A stretch of 64,000 bases of DNA from Nostoc parmelioides FACHB-3921 (GTDB lineage: Bacteria; Cyanobacteriota; Cyanobacteriia; Cyanobacteriales; Nostocaceae), in NCBI RefSeq assembly GCF_014696625.1, contig NZ_JACJQL010000031.1:21482-85481 (forward strand). Direction: 5' to 3'. Every line of letters begins with the position of its first letter. Position 1 is the first letter of the stretch. Of this stretch, positions 1 to 7,499 are shown in pieces. Position numbers and translations under genes: made by a program. The notes below the pieces were generated by a model. That model saw nothing but the letters and a program-made list of their open reading frames with translations. It was not told the DNA's origin and searched no databases.

Positions 1-509
1 GGCGATCGCGCGACAAATAACATCCCAAAGCGGTCTACGCTAGACTTTTGGGCTAACAGTTCCGTTTGTCCTGGGTAATTATAGCCTGCGGCTTTCCATG
101 CAGATTTAGCGATCGGGCCGGTCACAATTCCATCAAAATCACCCGCTAGGGTTTGGGCGATCGCATAATCCATATAAGCGAAACTGGCTGCACCACTAGC
201 CGCGTTACCAGTTCCTAAATTTATCTGTGCGGCAGTTTCTTTATCAACAGTTACATCAATAATTTTTAATAAATTAGGATCAGCCAACGGCAGTAAATTT
301 CCCATCGAGCTTAATTGTTGATAAGTCTCTTGGAGTAAATTTTTATTACTTACTACAGTTAAGTCATAGTTATGACCAATTTCTACATCAGCCAAAGCCT
401 TTAAAATCACTTCTGTCCCGATTCCGCCTGGATCTCCGACTGTTAGAGCTAAACGTGGGCGATATTTTTGAGGTGTATTTACTGTTTGATTCTGATTTAA
501 TTGGTACAT
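1..509 (-). CDS. pdxA: 4-hydroxythreonine-4-phosphate dehydrogenase PdxA (N-terminal part, cut by window edge)
   Basis: PdxA oxidises 4-phosphohydroxy-L-threonine in the DXP-dependent branch of vitamin B6 synthesis. Reading the minus strand from the ATG at 509 gives MYQLNQ and then ALTVGDPGGIGTEV, the GDPxGIGxE signature near residues 24-30. Further on come VTGPIAKSAWKAAGYNYPGQTELL, i.e. the TGPIxK and PGQTE motifs of the family. The frame is open to base 1, so about 169 of the usual 330-350 residues are present; the rest lies outside the window. Canonical PdxA has GHTE where this has GQTE, which I take as normal variation but have not checked. Identity is secure; the start is the first ATG after stops. 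Confidence 0.93.
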   Translation of the reverse strand, partial: MYQLNQNQTVNTPQKYRPRLALTVGDPGGIGTEVILKALADVEIGHNYDLTVVSNKNLLQETYQQLSSMGNLLPLADPNLLKIIDVTVDKETAAQINLGTGNAASGAASFAYMDYAIAQTLAGDFDGIVTGPIAKSAWKAAGYNYPGQTELLAQKSSVDRFGMLFVARS

Positions 510-770
510 ATAAGTGCTTTGGAAAAGAATTTTTTGCTTGATTCCATCTCCCAATAGTAGGGATTGACTATCAAACTAGTTTAAAATTGTTTACACAGGT
601 CTAATCCAAGTAAAAGTAGCAGTAAGAAGCTAAAAAAAGCGGGAGAGCAGAGAAGCAGATGGAGGAAGGTGAATAAATTATTATTCAACACTACATCACT
701 CGGCTCGCATTACTTAGTAGTTCTGACTGCTGTGCCTAGATAAGACCAAAAAATCAAAATTTATTCGTCA

Positions 771-776
771 AGGAGA
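771..776 (+). promoter_or_regulatory. Shine-Dalgarno site of petM
   Basis: AGGAGA lies 9 bases before the petM ATG at 786 and supports that start for a 34-codon gene. Confidence 0.75.
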
Positions 777-785
777 ATCACATCA

Positions 786-890
786 ATGAGCGGCGAACTT
801 CTAAATGCAGCTTTGTTATCTTTCGGCTTAATCTTCGTAGGTTGGGCTTTGGGTGCTTTATTATTGAAAATTCAAGGCGCAGAAGAATAA
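786..890 (+). CDS. petM: Cytochrome b6f complex subunit PetM (subunit VII)
   Basis: This 34-residue protein begins MSGELLNAALLSFGLIFVGW and ends KIQGAEE, which I recognise as PetM. It is one of the small single-span subunits at the edge of the cytochrome b6f complex in the thylakoid membrane. Residues 5-27 form one hydrophobic helix, with charged ends. A good ribosome site precedes the ATG. It stands alone between divergent pdxA and downstream ycf39, with a structured repeat after its stop. It is easily missed because of its size; length and sequence match the family. Confidence 0.95.
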   Translation: MSGELLNAALLSFGLIFVGWALGALLLKIQGAEE

Positions 891-935
891 TTTATCTGTA
901 TTTGCCTGCTTTCAACAGATGAGAAGCCTGAAGCT

Positions 936-1060
936 TACTGAAAAAATAGCGTGTCCGGGTACTCCTTTGAAGAAGCAGGCCACCGCAGTCCACCCGGCGC
1001 TTCATCCCGCGCGTGTGGCTGCACTCACCGGAAAACGCTGTTATAGTGATTTTTTCAGTA
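936..1060. repeat. 125-bp structured repeat with 12-bp terminal inverted repeats
   Basis: The ends are exact inverted repeats, TACTGAAAAAAT (936-947) and ATTTTTTCAGTA (1049-1060). Just inside, AGCG-tgt-CCGG (948-958) is mirrored by CCGG-aa-aACGCT (1028-1039), so the whole segment can fold into one long hairpin. The interior (about 954-980, GGTACTCCTTTGAAGAAGC) resembles the reverse complement of 63575-63600. It lies 45 bases after petM, where it may end or stabilise the transcript. It looks like a small non-autonomous element. Confidence 0.6.
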
Positions 1061-1154
1061 TCAATTCTGTTCCTTAAAAACCATTAATTTTTATTTACAG
1101 ATATAATTCTGTTAAGATTCTTTTCATAAAAGTTTAAAATTTGTTACAACCCTC

Positions 1155-2141
1155 ATGACATTATTAATAGTCGGTGCCACTGGCACCTTAGGAAGACAAG
1201 TGGCTCGTCGGGCGATCGATGAGGGATATAAAGTTCGCTGTCTTGTCAGGAGTGCCAAAAGAGCAGCTTTTTTAAAAGAGTGGGGAGCCGAACTCGTAAG
1301 AGGAGATTTATGTCAACCCCAGACTCTTGCAGAGGCGCTAGAAGGCGTAACAGCAGTAATTGATGCAGCAACCTCTCGTGCTACAGATTCGCTGACAATT
1401 AAACAAGTAGACTGGGAAGGACAAATAGCCCTAATCCAGGCAGCAAAAGCGGCGGGTGTAGAACGTTTTATATTCTTCTCTATTATTGATGCCGATAAAT
1501 ATCCAGAAGTCCCACTGATGGAGATTAAACGGTGTACAGAATTATTTTTAGCTGAATCTGGGATAAATTACACCGTTCTGCGCTTGGCCGGCTTCATGCA
1601 AGGGTTAATCGGTCAGTATGGCATCCCCATTTTAGAAGGACAGCCTGTTTGGGTAACTGGCGCATCTTCCCCAGTCGCTTATATGGATACTTTAGACATT
1701 GCTAAGTTTGCTGTGCGGGCTTTGAGTGTGCCAGAAACGGAAAAACAAGCTTTCCCTGTAGTGGGTACTCGTGCCTGGAGTGCAGAAGAAATTATTAACT
1801 TATGTGAACGCTTATCTGGTAAAGAGGCGAAAGTTAGACGAATGCCCATTAACCTCCTACGAGCTGTGCGCGGTCTTGCCAGATTCTTTCAGTGGGGATG
1901 GAATATAGCTGACAGATTGGCATTTACCGAAGTTTTGGCTAGTGGTAGACCGCTAAATGCTTCAATGGATGAAGTTTACACAGTCTTTGGGTTAGAAAAA
2001 GAACAAAGTACTACTTTAGAAAGCTATTTACAAGAGTATTTCAGCCGGATTCTGAAAAAGCTCAAACAGTTAGATTACGAGAAAACTAAAACTAAAAAGC
2101 AAAAAGACAAAAAAACTCCCTTTAAAAAAGTCAATAGTTAA
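1155..2141 (+). CDS. ycf39: Ycf39-like NAD(P)-binding protein (NmrA-type SDR)
   Basis: A 328-residue atypical short-chain dehydrogenase. The Rossmann nucleotide site VGATGTLGRQV is at residues 6-16. The sequence then follows the NmrA/Ycf39 pattern (VERFIFFSIIDADKYPEVPLM, INYTVLRLAGFMQGL, VAYMDTLDIAKF). Ycf39 of cyanobacteria associates with high-light-inducible proteins and helps deliver chlorophyll to new photosystem II D1. The C-terminus after about residue 295 is an unusually Lys-rich tail. I see no ribosome site close to the ATG at 1155, but the motif sits immediately after it, so the start is credible. Relatives with other roles exist, so the exact orthology is a strong inference, not proof. 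Confidence 0.85.
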   Translation: MTLLIVGATGTLGRQVARRAIDEGYKVRCLVRSAKRAAFLKEWGAELVRGDLCQPQTLAEALEGVTAVIDAATSRATDSLTIKQVDWEGQIALIQAAKAAGVERFIFFSIIDADKYPEVPLMEIKRCTELFLAESGINYTVLRLAGFMQGLIGQYGIPILEGQPVWVTGASSPVAYMDTLDIAKFAVRALSVPETEKQAFPVVGTRAWSAEEIINLCERLSGKEAKVRRMPINLLRAVRGLARFFQWGWNIADRLAFTEVLASGRPLNASMDEVYTVFGLEKEQSTTLESYLQEYFSRILKKLKQLDYEKTKTKKQKDKKTPFKKVNS

Positions 2142-2279
2142 TAGTCGCCAGTCAACAGTCAGTAATCAACAGTTTTTTACCATAGAGTATGGACTTTTGA
2201 TGCCAAACTAATGACTGGTGATCCAAAATGTGTAACGATTACAAAAGACAAAGCGTCGCTTAAACTTGGATATTTGAGT

Positions 2280-3197
2280 GTGCCGAAAGTAGGCATTATA
2301 TACAACGACATTAAACCGGTAGCCGGTCGTGTTGCTATCGAGTTAAAAGATAAGCTAACCGCAGCCGGTTGGGATGTATCTATCACATCTAGTATCGGTG
2401 GCATATTGGGCTACTCTAATCCCGAAAGCCCTGTATGCCACACACCAATTGACGGTTTGACACCCCCTGGCTTTGATTCAGAGATGAAGTTTGCCATAGT
2501 GCTGGGGGGTGATGGTACTGTTTTAGCCGCATCGCGTCAGGTAGCGCCTTGCGGTATTCCCATTTTGGCAGTGAATACTGGACACATGGGGTTCTTAACG
2601 GAAACTTACCTGAATCAATTACCCCAAGCGATAGATCAGGCGATCGCAGGTGAGTATGAAATCGAAGAACGAGCCATGCTCACAGTCAAAGTGCTACGAG
2701 GAGAATCAGTACTTTGGGAAGCTCTATGCTTGAACGAAATGGTTTTGCATCGTGAACCATTAACCTCAATGTGTCATTTTGAGATTGCTGTAGGTCGTCA
2801 TGCGCCAGTTGATATTGCCGCAGATGGGGTAATTGTTTCTACACCTACAGGCTCCACCGCTTACTCTTTAAGCGCAGGTGGGCCAGTTGTCACCCCCGGC
2901 GTACCTGCATTGCAGCTCGTTCCTATTTGTCCCCATTCTTTGGCTTCTAGGGCTTTAGTATTTCCCGATACTGAACCAGTCAATATTTACCCGGTGAACA
3001 TTCCCCGGTTGGTGATGGTAGTAGATGGCAATGGGGGATGCTATATTTTTCCCGAAGATAGAGTATATCTAGAGCGATCGCCATACAGTGTCAAATTTAT
3101 TCGCCTCCAACCACCAGAATTTTTCCGTATTTTGCGAGAAAAACTTGGTTGGGGTCTACCGCATATCGCTAAACCAACTTCGGTAGAATTACCTTAG
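2280..3197 (+). CDS. nadK: NAD(+) kinase
   Basis: The enzyme phosphorylates NAD+ to NADP+ in the cytoplasm. The diagnostic GGDGT motif is at residues 76-80 (AIVLGGDGTVLAA). The second signature, TPTGSTAYSLSAGGP, is present in the C-terminal half. I prefer the GTG at 2280 (VPKVGIIYND), which gives 305 residues, the usual cyanobacterial length. An in-frame ATG at 2211 would add 23 residues with no family-like sequence (MTGDPKCVTITKDK). No clear ribosome site separates the two choices. It lies downstream of ycf39 on the same strand after a stretch of AGTCAACAG-type repeats. Cyanobacteria usually carry two NadK paralogues; this is one of them. Confidence 0.9.
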   Translation: MPKVGIIYNDIKPVAGRVAIELKDKLTAAGWDVSITSSIGGILGYSNPESPVCHTPIDGLTPPGFDSEMKFAIVLGGDGTVLAASRQVAPCGIPILAVNTGHMGFLTETYLNQLPQAIDQAIAGEYEIEERAMLTVKVLRGESVLWEALCLNEMVLHREPLTSMCHFEIAVGRHAPVDIAADGVIVSTPTGSTAYSLSAGGPVVTPGVPALQLVPICPHSLASRALVFPDTEPVNIYPVNIPRLVMVVDGNGGCYIFPEDRVYLERSPYSVKFIRLQPPEFFRILREKLGWGLPHIAKPTSVELP

Positions 3198-3287
3198 TTA
3201 GTTGACAGTTAACAGTTGTTTATTCGTTCCAATCCCCAATCCCCCATCATTGCCTATACAATTAAGCATCCAATATCCCAAAATCTT

Positions 3288-3974
3288 ATGATAGCTACTC
3301 ATAGCCCGTGTGTTTTGGTGATCGAAACTGATGATAGCCTAGCGAATCAACTGTCTTTTGATTTACAAGAAGCTGGCTATGACTCTATTTTGGCGAGTGA
3401 TGCGACTACTGGATTACAATACTGTCGCGATCGCCAGCCTGCTTTAGTTGTATTAGACAGAATGCTGGCGGGTGAATCTGGTCTTTCTTTGTGCAAAAAT
3501 CTGAGGAATACCGGAGTGCGATCGCCAGTATTAGTTTTAATGGCTAGGGACACAGTTGATGATCGGGTTGCTTGTCTAGAAGCAGGGGCTGATGATTATA
3601 TTCTTAAACCTTATCGCCCAGAAGATTTTTTAAGACTGATTCGCCTCTACTTGAAACCAGATGTCGATACCACAGAACAGTTACGCTTTGGTGATTTGAT
3701 TTTAGACCTAGCTAATCGCCGCGCTGTTTACAGTGGACGAAATGTCGATTTAACAATGAAAGAATTTGAACTTTTAAAATACTTAATGGAACATCCCCGT
3801 GAAGTATTAACCCGCGAACAAATTCTCGAAAACGTCTGGGGTTACGATTTTATGGGTGAATCTAATGTCATAGAAGTATATATTCGCTACTTACGCTTAA
3901 AAATTGAAGATGAGGGTCAAAAGCGACTAATTCAAACTGTGCGAGGCGTTGGTTACGTCCTCAGAGAGTCCTGA
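3288..3974 (+). CDS. Atypical OmpR-family response regulator (NblR-like candidate)
   Basis: A 228-residue protein with a receiver domain (about 8-120) and a C-terminal winged-helix domain ending TVRGVGYVLRES. The acceptor-position Asp is D57 (VVLDRMLAG) and the Lys is K107 (YILKPY). Two usual receiver residues are altered. The acidic pair after strand 1 reads E13-T14, and the Thr/Ser switch position is M85 (VLMARD instead of VLTARD). Such degeneration is known for NblR, the nutrient-stress phycobilisome-degradation regulator, which works without phosphorylation. I therefore consider it NblR-like, unproven. An upstream in-frame start at 3216 would add 24 residues unlike the family; the ATG at 3288 fits better. 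Confidence 0.8.
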   Translation: MIATHSPCVLVIETDDSLANQLSFDLQEAGYDSILASDATTGLQYCRDRQPALVVLDRMLAGESGLSLCKNLRNTGVRSPVLVLMARDTVDDRVACLEAGADDYILKPYRPEDFLRLIRLYLKPDVDTTEQLRFGDLILDLANRRAVYSGRNVDLTMKEFELLKYLMEHPREVLTREQILENVWGYDFMGESNVIEVYIRYLRLKIEDEGQKRLIQTVRGVGYVLRES

Positions 3975-4020
3975 AAATTTAACCCCGTAGTAACGCAAAT
4001 TACATTCTATAATTAAGCTC

Positions 4021-4049
4021 TCCCACTCTCCCACAGGTGGGATATTTGT
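4021..4049 (+). terminator. Possible terminator after the response regulator
   Basis: TCCCAC (4021-4026) pairs with GTGGGA (4037-4042), followed by the T-rich TATTTGTTTT. The stem is only 6 bp, so this is weak. The remainder of 3975-4270 holds AGTCAAC heptamer repeats (about 4099-4132) and no gene. Confidence 0.35.
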
Positions 4050-4270
4050 TTTATGGCAGGTTACATCCAAATTTATCAAACATAGTCACTTGTATGGTTT
4101 GTCAACAGTCAACAGTCAACCATCAGCTGTCAACACAAAAAGATATCCATGTTAAAGCAAAAGCAGCTTAACCAGCCTCTTCAACATGGTAGAAAACATA
4201 ACCGAGAAGCGTGGGCTTTTTCGCTTAATTTCTGTAAAATCGAAGTCTAAATTACAAAATCAAAAATTGT

Positions 4271-4792
4271 ATGATGCGTTGGTTAAGTTTAATTCCGATG
4301 CTATTGAGTATTTTACTGATGGCTTGTTCTTCACAAACCACTGCTGAAACACCTACAGATACTGCTATTTCTCCACCTGCACTAGTAGTGAATTCTGGAC
4401 AAACACTACCAATTTCAGCCAAGGCAACTGTTCCTAATGGCACAACTATTGAATTAGAAGTGGCAAAGACACAAGAACAGCAGCAAATGGGGTTGATGTA
4501 TCGCCCAGCTTTACCAGATAACAGAGGAATGCTGTTTCCTTTTGCTTCTCCACAACCAGCTAGATTTTGGATGAAGAATGTACCAGTTGCTTTAGATATG
4601 GTGTTTTTGCAAAAGGGTGTAGTCAAATATATTCAAGCTGCTGCACCTCCTTGCCCTAGTGAGCCTTGTCCTACTTATGGCCCTGACGTACTTATTGATG
4701 CAGTCATAGAATTACGTGCAGGCAGGGCAGCTGAGTTAAATTTGCAGCCAGGCAATAGTATCAAAATTGAGTTTTTAAATAACCGTAATTAA
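4271..4792 (+). CDS. DUF192 family lipoprotein
   Basis: A 173-residue exported protein. The N-terminus MMRWLSLIPMLLSILLMACSS is a lipoprotein signal with lipobox LMAC, so the mature protein would be anchored by the Cys at residue 19. The mature part (about 55-170) matches DUF192: LEVAKTQEQQQMGLMYRPALPDNRGMLFPF, ARFWMKNVPVALDMVFL and the Cys-rich APPCPSEPC. The function of DUF192 is not established. It is monocistronic. The first ATG (4271) is followed directly by another at 4274; either is possible. Confidence 0.85.
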   Translation: MMRWLSLIPMLLSILLMACSSQTTAETPTDTAISPPALVVNSGQTLPISAKATVPNGTTIELEVAKTQEQQQMGLMYRPALPDNRGMLFPFASPQPARFWMKNVPVALDMVFLQKGVVKYIQAAAPPCPSEPCPTYGPDVLIDAVIELRAGRAAELNLQPGNSIKIEFLNNRN

Positions 4793-5296
4793 CAGTGTTA
4801 AGTCTCTCAATGGCTTGCATTCCAAGATGAATCTGATTTTTACTTCATGATTTTTACGTAAAAAAAATATCAAGTATACGTAAAATGCAAATTCTGCGGT
4901 TACTATTTAGTATGATGTCAAACACAACAAAATTTATACACTCTCAAGTGCGATCGCAGCCTAGAAAAACTTTATGCAAAAAATCTTCCTTTTGGCATAA
5001 GTGTTACTAGTTGTTTGTGAGGCAGTATTATCTATGGAATCTTTGCTACTAAAAGTGTATCTAAGTGACACACTAAAGTAAAAAAAGATAAAACCTATTT
5101 GACCAGAACAACTAACAGCTGGAAAATAAAGCATCTAGATGAAATGAAGGCTAAGATTAGCTATAATTCTCTAGTTTTCGTTAAAAAATAAGCTGTGTTT
5201 GCAGAATTTAAAAAATTGCTCCAGTGATTATCCGGTCATCGTATATTCACCGATGAAGTAATATTTGCAAAGTATAGGGAAACGGGAAAACACTAA
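4793..5296. other. Intergenic region, no gene seen
   Basis: About 500 bases without a convincing gene. It contains near-palindromic TACGTAAAA/TTTTACGTA sequences (about 4853-4884) and is AT-rich. It presumably includes the promoter of the DUF2949 gene. A 41-codon reading frame from 4885 has no recognisable features and I do not call it. Confidence 0.5.
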
Positions 5297-5315
5297 ATGA
5301 CAATTCAGACTAAAC

Positions 5316-5325
5316 AAGGAGGTGA
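5316..5325 (+). promoter_or_regulatory. Strong Shine-Dalgarno that fixes the start at 5333
   Basis: AAGGAGGTGA is a near-perfect anti-SD match and ends 7 bases before the ATG at 5333. It lies inside the longer reading frame that begins at 5297, showing that the downstream ATG is the real start. Confidence 0.8.
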
Positions 5326-5332
5326 GTTACAG

Positions 5333-5524
5333 ATGTCACCATCTACTTATTCAAGGCTCATTCATTTTCTACAGGAAGATTTAGCAATTTCTGCGGCATC
5401 TTTGGCTGTGGCACTACGGCATAGAGAACAAGACCCAGGGCCTTTGCCTATGATTCTTTGGCAGTACGGTTTAATTAGCTTAGAACAGTTAGAAAAAATT
5501 TATGATTGGTTAGAAACAGCGTAA
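5333..5524 (+). CDS. Small DUF2949 family protein
   Basis: A 63-residue cytoplasmic protein, MSPSTYSRLIHFLQEDLAIS onward, ending LISLEQLEKIYDWLETA. The sequence fits the small cyanobacterial DUF2949 family, whose function is unknown. It is predicted all-helical, with the pattern of a mini winged-helix or type-IV-pilus-assembly-N-like fold (LPMILWQYGLISLEQL). An in-frame ATG at 5297 would add 12 residues, but the excellent ribosome site directly before 5333 decides for the shorter form. It is monocistronic with a strong terminator downstream. Confidence 0.8.
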   Translation: MSPSTYSRLIHFLQEDLAISAASLAVALRHREQDPGPLPMILWQYGLISLEQLEKIYDWLETA

Positions 5525-5642
5525 GCTAGGAAGTTCTCGTTTAGGAGAATTAAGGTATGTTGCAACCACTCTGTCTTGTGCCAGGACTGAGACACAAAAA
5601 ATTGACTCCCATAATTTCTACTCATTTAAATACAAACAAACT

Positions 5643-5680
5643 AAAAGAGCGAGTGAATTATTTAACTCGCTCTTTTAATT
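5643..5680 (+). terminator. Intrinsic terminator after the DUF2949 gene
   Basis: A perfect 12-bp stem: AAAAGAGCGAGT (5643-5654) and ACTCGCTCTTTT (5665-5676), with a 10-base loop and T-run within the 3' arm. The A-run on the 5' side means it could also act on the opposite strand. Confidence 0.85.
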
Positions 5681-5738
5681 TAGCTGTTATGAACTTTTTA
5701 CCCACGACGGATGAAAAAGGGGCTATAAACTCAAGAAT

Positions 5739-5960
5739 TATAGCCGTAGCCAGATGAATCAATTCAAATTCACTCATAGCCTATAGCTATTCCTGCGGAC
5801 AACTCGTAGAGTAGGCTACGCCAACAAAATTCAAAATGAAACCCTGACCACACAAGGTTTTCAAGTCCGTCAACAGACAACCCTCCGGGTACTCTTCCCT
5901 TCTCCGCGAACGCAGACAAGACTCCGACTGCCTCACCGTCAATTGTCAACAGCTATATTT
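5739..5960. repeat. Dispersed Nostoc-type repeat, copy with extra internal segment
   Basis: TATAGCCGTAGCCAGAT followed later by AAACCCTGACCACACAAGG and TTCAAGTCCGTCAAC recurs, more compactly, at about 38256-38345. The present copy has extra sequence between the two blocks, including CGTAGAGTAGGCTACG. It is followed by a CCCTCCGGGTACTC segment. No gene is seen in 5525-5982 apart from these and the terminator. Confidence 0.55.
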
Positions 5961-5982
5961 CCTACCCAATACCCAATCCCTT

Positions 5983-6261
5983 TTAATCATGAGTTGCAAC
6001 TTGCTGATCATGATGATTGATTGACCAACGATGTTCTACTGATAGGGAAGAACCTAGACAGGAATTTTCTAAGTGTTTTTGCTGGGCGGCTGCTTTTCTT
6101 AATGTAATAATTAATTGATTTACTTGATGTCGCAATTCAGGGTTTTTACTGACTGCTGACATGGTTTGTCTTTCTAATAATTGGAGTATGAGTTCATAAT
6201 GAATGGGTGAAGGTAGGGGAATTTGCTCCATGTAGTCGATGGGTGATGTTATATTAAGCAT
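5983..6261 (-). CDS. Small cyanobacterial protein (DUF5340-like)
   Basis: A 92-residue protein. The core MEQIPLPSPIHYELILQLLE followed by NPELRHQVNQLIITLRKAAAQQKHLE is a helical segment I associate with DUF5340, a cyanobacteria-specific family of unknown role. The C-terminal 25 residues (SVEHRWSINHHDQQVATHD) are His-rich and probably disordered. An alternative start at the internal ATG (6231) would remove ten residues and place MEQIPLPSP at the N-terminus, which looks like the family start; neither has a clear ribosome site. Confidence 0.65.
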   Translation of the reverse strand: MLNITSPIDYMEQIPLPSPIHYELILQLLERQTMSAVSKNPELRHQVNQLIITLRKAAAQQKHLENSCLGSSLSVEHRWSINHHDQQVATHD

Positions 6262-6364
6262 TTTGTGATGCTTAGTAGTTGTATGTTATTAAGTTAATTT
6301 TTACACAATAAATAAATATTAACTATATTTTTTGATATTTAAATAGCTTCATCAAGTTTGTTAA

Positions 6365-6440
6365 GGGTATAGGGGTATAGGGGTGTAGGGGTATAAATGT
6401 TTGAAACTCTTGCACCTTTACACCCTTACACCCGTTCTCA
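6365..6440. repeat. Low-complexity GGGTATAGGGG / CACCCTTACACCC inverted tracts
   Basis: Tandem (GGGGTATA)-like units around 6365-6395 are mirrored by ACACCCTTACACCC at about 6417-6434. This is a common type of intergenic filler in this window (compare 29770-29805 and 60983-61010). It could form a hairpin between the trpC stop and the small upstream gene. Confidence 0.4.
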
Positions 6441-6485
6441 ACAGACAACCTGTGTGCGTAAGTCCTACATCTAAAAGAATAACTT

Positions 6486-7376
6486 TTAAACACCACTGGA
6501 GAATAGGTTGGCGATCGCTAGTTCTGGATCTGGTTGTTTGACTAAAGACTCACCGATTAGCACAGCACTAGCACCCGCTTGGGATACTAAACTCAAATCT
6601 TCTGGGTTATGTAATCCCGATTCACTCACAACTACAATATTTCGTTCTTGTAACTGGCTACCTCTGGCGGCTAAAAGTTGGCAAGTAGTTTGTAAGTCTA
6701 CAGAAAAATCTTCTAAATTGCGATTGTTAATTCCAACTAAAGATACACCATCTAAAGCTAAAACGCGGTCAAGTTCTTCCAGGTTATGAACTTCAATCAA
6801 AGTTGCCATATTCAAAGCTTTGGCAATTTTGATGAAGTACTGTAAATCTTGATCACTAAGGATAGCAGCAATTAATAACACAGCATCTGCGCCTTGAATC
6901 CGTGCCAGATACATTTGATAAGGATAAATCACAAAATCCTTGCAAAGTAAAGGTAAATCTACGGCGGCGCGGACTTTAGTTAAGTTGTCAAAACTACCTT
7001 GAAAAAACTTTTCATCAGTTAAGACGGAAATACAACTAGCGCCACCTTGTTGGTAGGATAAGGCGATCGCTACTGGGTCAAAATCTTCCCGAAATACGCC
7101 TTTACTGGGTGAAGCCTTTTTGACTTCGGCAATTAACGCAGGTGTGGTTCTACCGTTTTTTAAAGCGGCGACGAAATCGCGGGTAGGTGGGGCAATACGT
7201 GCTTTTTTTTGCAATTCCAGCAAAGGCAACTTTTCCCGCATTTGGTCAACTTCTACTTCCTTTTGCCAAACGATTTCTTCCAAAATATGTTGTGGTTTGG
7301 CATTTGGTAGAGCGACTTGGTAGCGCAATACCGATACATTGATAGCAGGATTTGGTTGTCGGCGACGGATTTGCAT
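6486..7376 (-). CDS. trpC: Indole-3-glycerol-phosphate synthase
   Basis: TrpC closes the indole ring of 1-(2-carboxyphenylamino)-1-deoxyribulose 5-phosphate in tryptophan synthesis. The 296-residue protein shows the TIM-barrel motifs in order: ALIAEVKKASPSKG (residues 80-93, catalytic E84 and K86), SVLTDEKFFQGS, LLCKDFVIYPYQMYLARIQGADAVLLI, LVGINNRNLEDF, VVSESGL and AVLIGESLVK. The first 35 residues precede the enzyme core and are typical of cyanobacterial TrpC. It is a monofunctional enzyme. It follows lpdA on the same strand after 123 bases filled with heptamer repeats; co-transcription is possible but not shown. Confidence 0.96.
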   Translation of the reverse strand: MQIRRRQPNPAINVSVLRYQVALPNAKPQHILEEIVWQKEVEVDQMREKLPLLELQKKARIAPPTRDFVAALKNGRTTPALIAEVKKASPSKGVFREDFDPVAIALSYQQGGASCISVLTDEKFFQGSFDNLTKVRAAVDLPLLCKDFVIYPYQMYLARIQGADAVLLIAAILSDQDLQYFIKIAKALNMATLIEVHNLEELDRVLALDGVSLVGINNRNLEDFSVDLQTTCQLLAARGSQLQERNIVVVSESGLHNPEDLSLVSQAGASAVLIGESLVKQPDPELAIANLFSSGV

Positions 7377-7380
7377 AGGG

Positions 7381-7408
7381 TTGTCAGTTGTCAGTTGTCA
7401 GTTGTCAG
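7381..7408. repeat. Heptanucleotide tandem repeat (TTGTCAG)4
   Basis: Four exact copies of TTGTCAG. It belongs to the short tandemly repeated repetitive sequences typical of heterocystous cyanobacteria. Followed by CATAGTCCATAGTC-type units to 7495. Confidence 0.9.
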
Positions 7409-7499
7409 TTTTCATTAGTCCATAGTCCATAGTCAATGGTCATTAGTTATAGCCGTGGACTATGGACTATGAACTATGAACTATGGACTGTTGACTAAA

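Noticed and set aside
2177..2404. 75-codon minus-strand frame
   Set aside because: Antisense shadow of nadK and its upstream region.
5557..5757. 66-codon reading frame after the DUF2949 gene
   Set aside because: It reads through a perfect intrinsic terminator and a dispersed repeat; no protein-like features.
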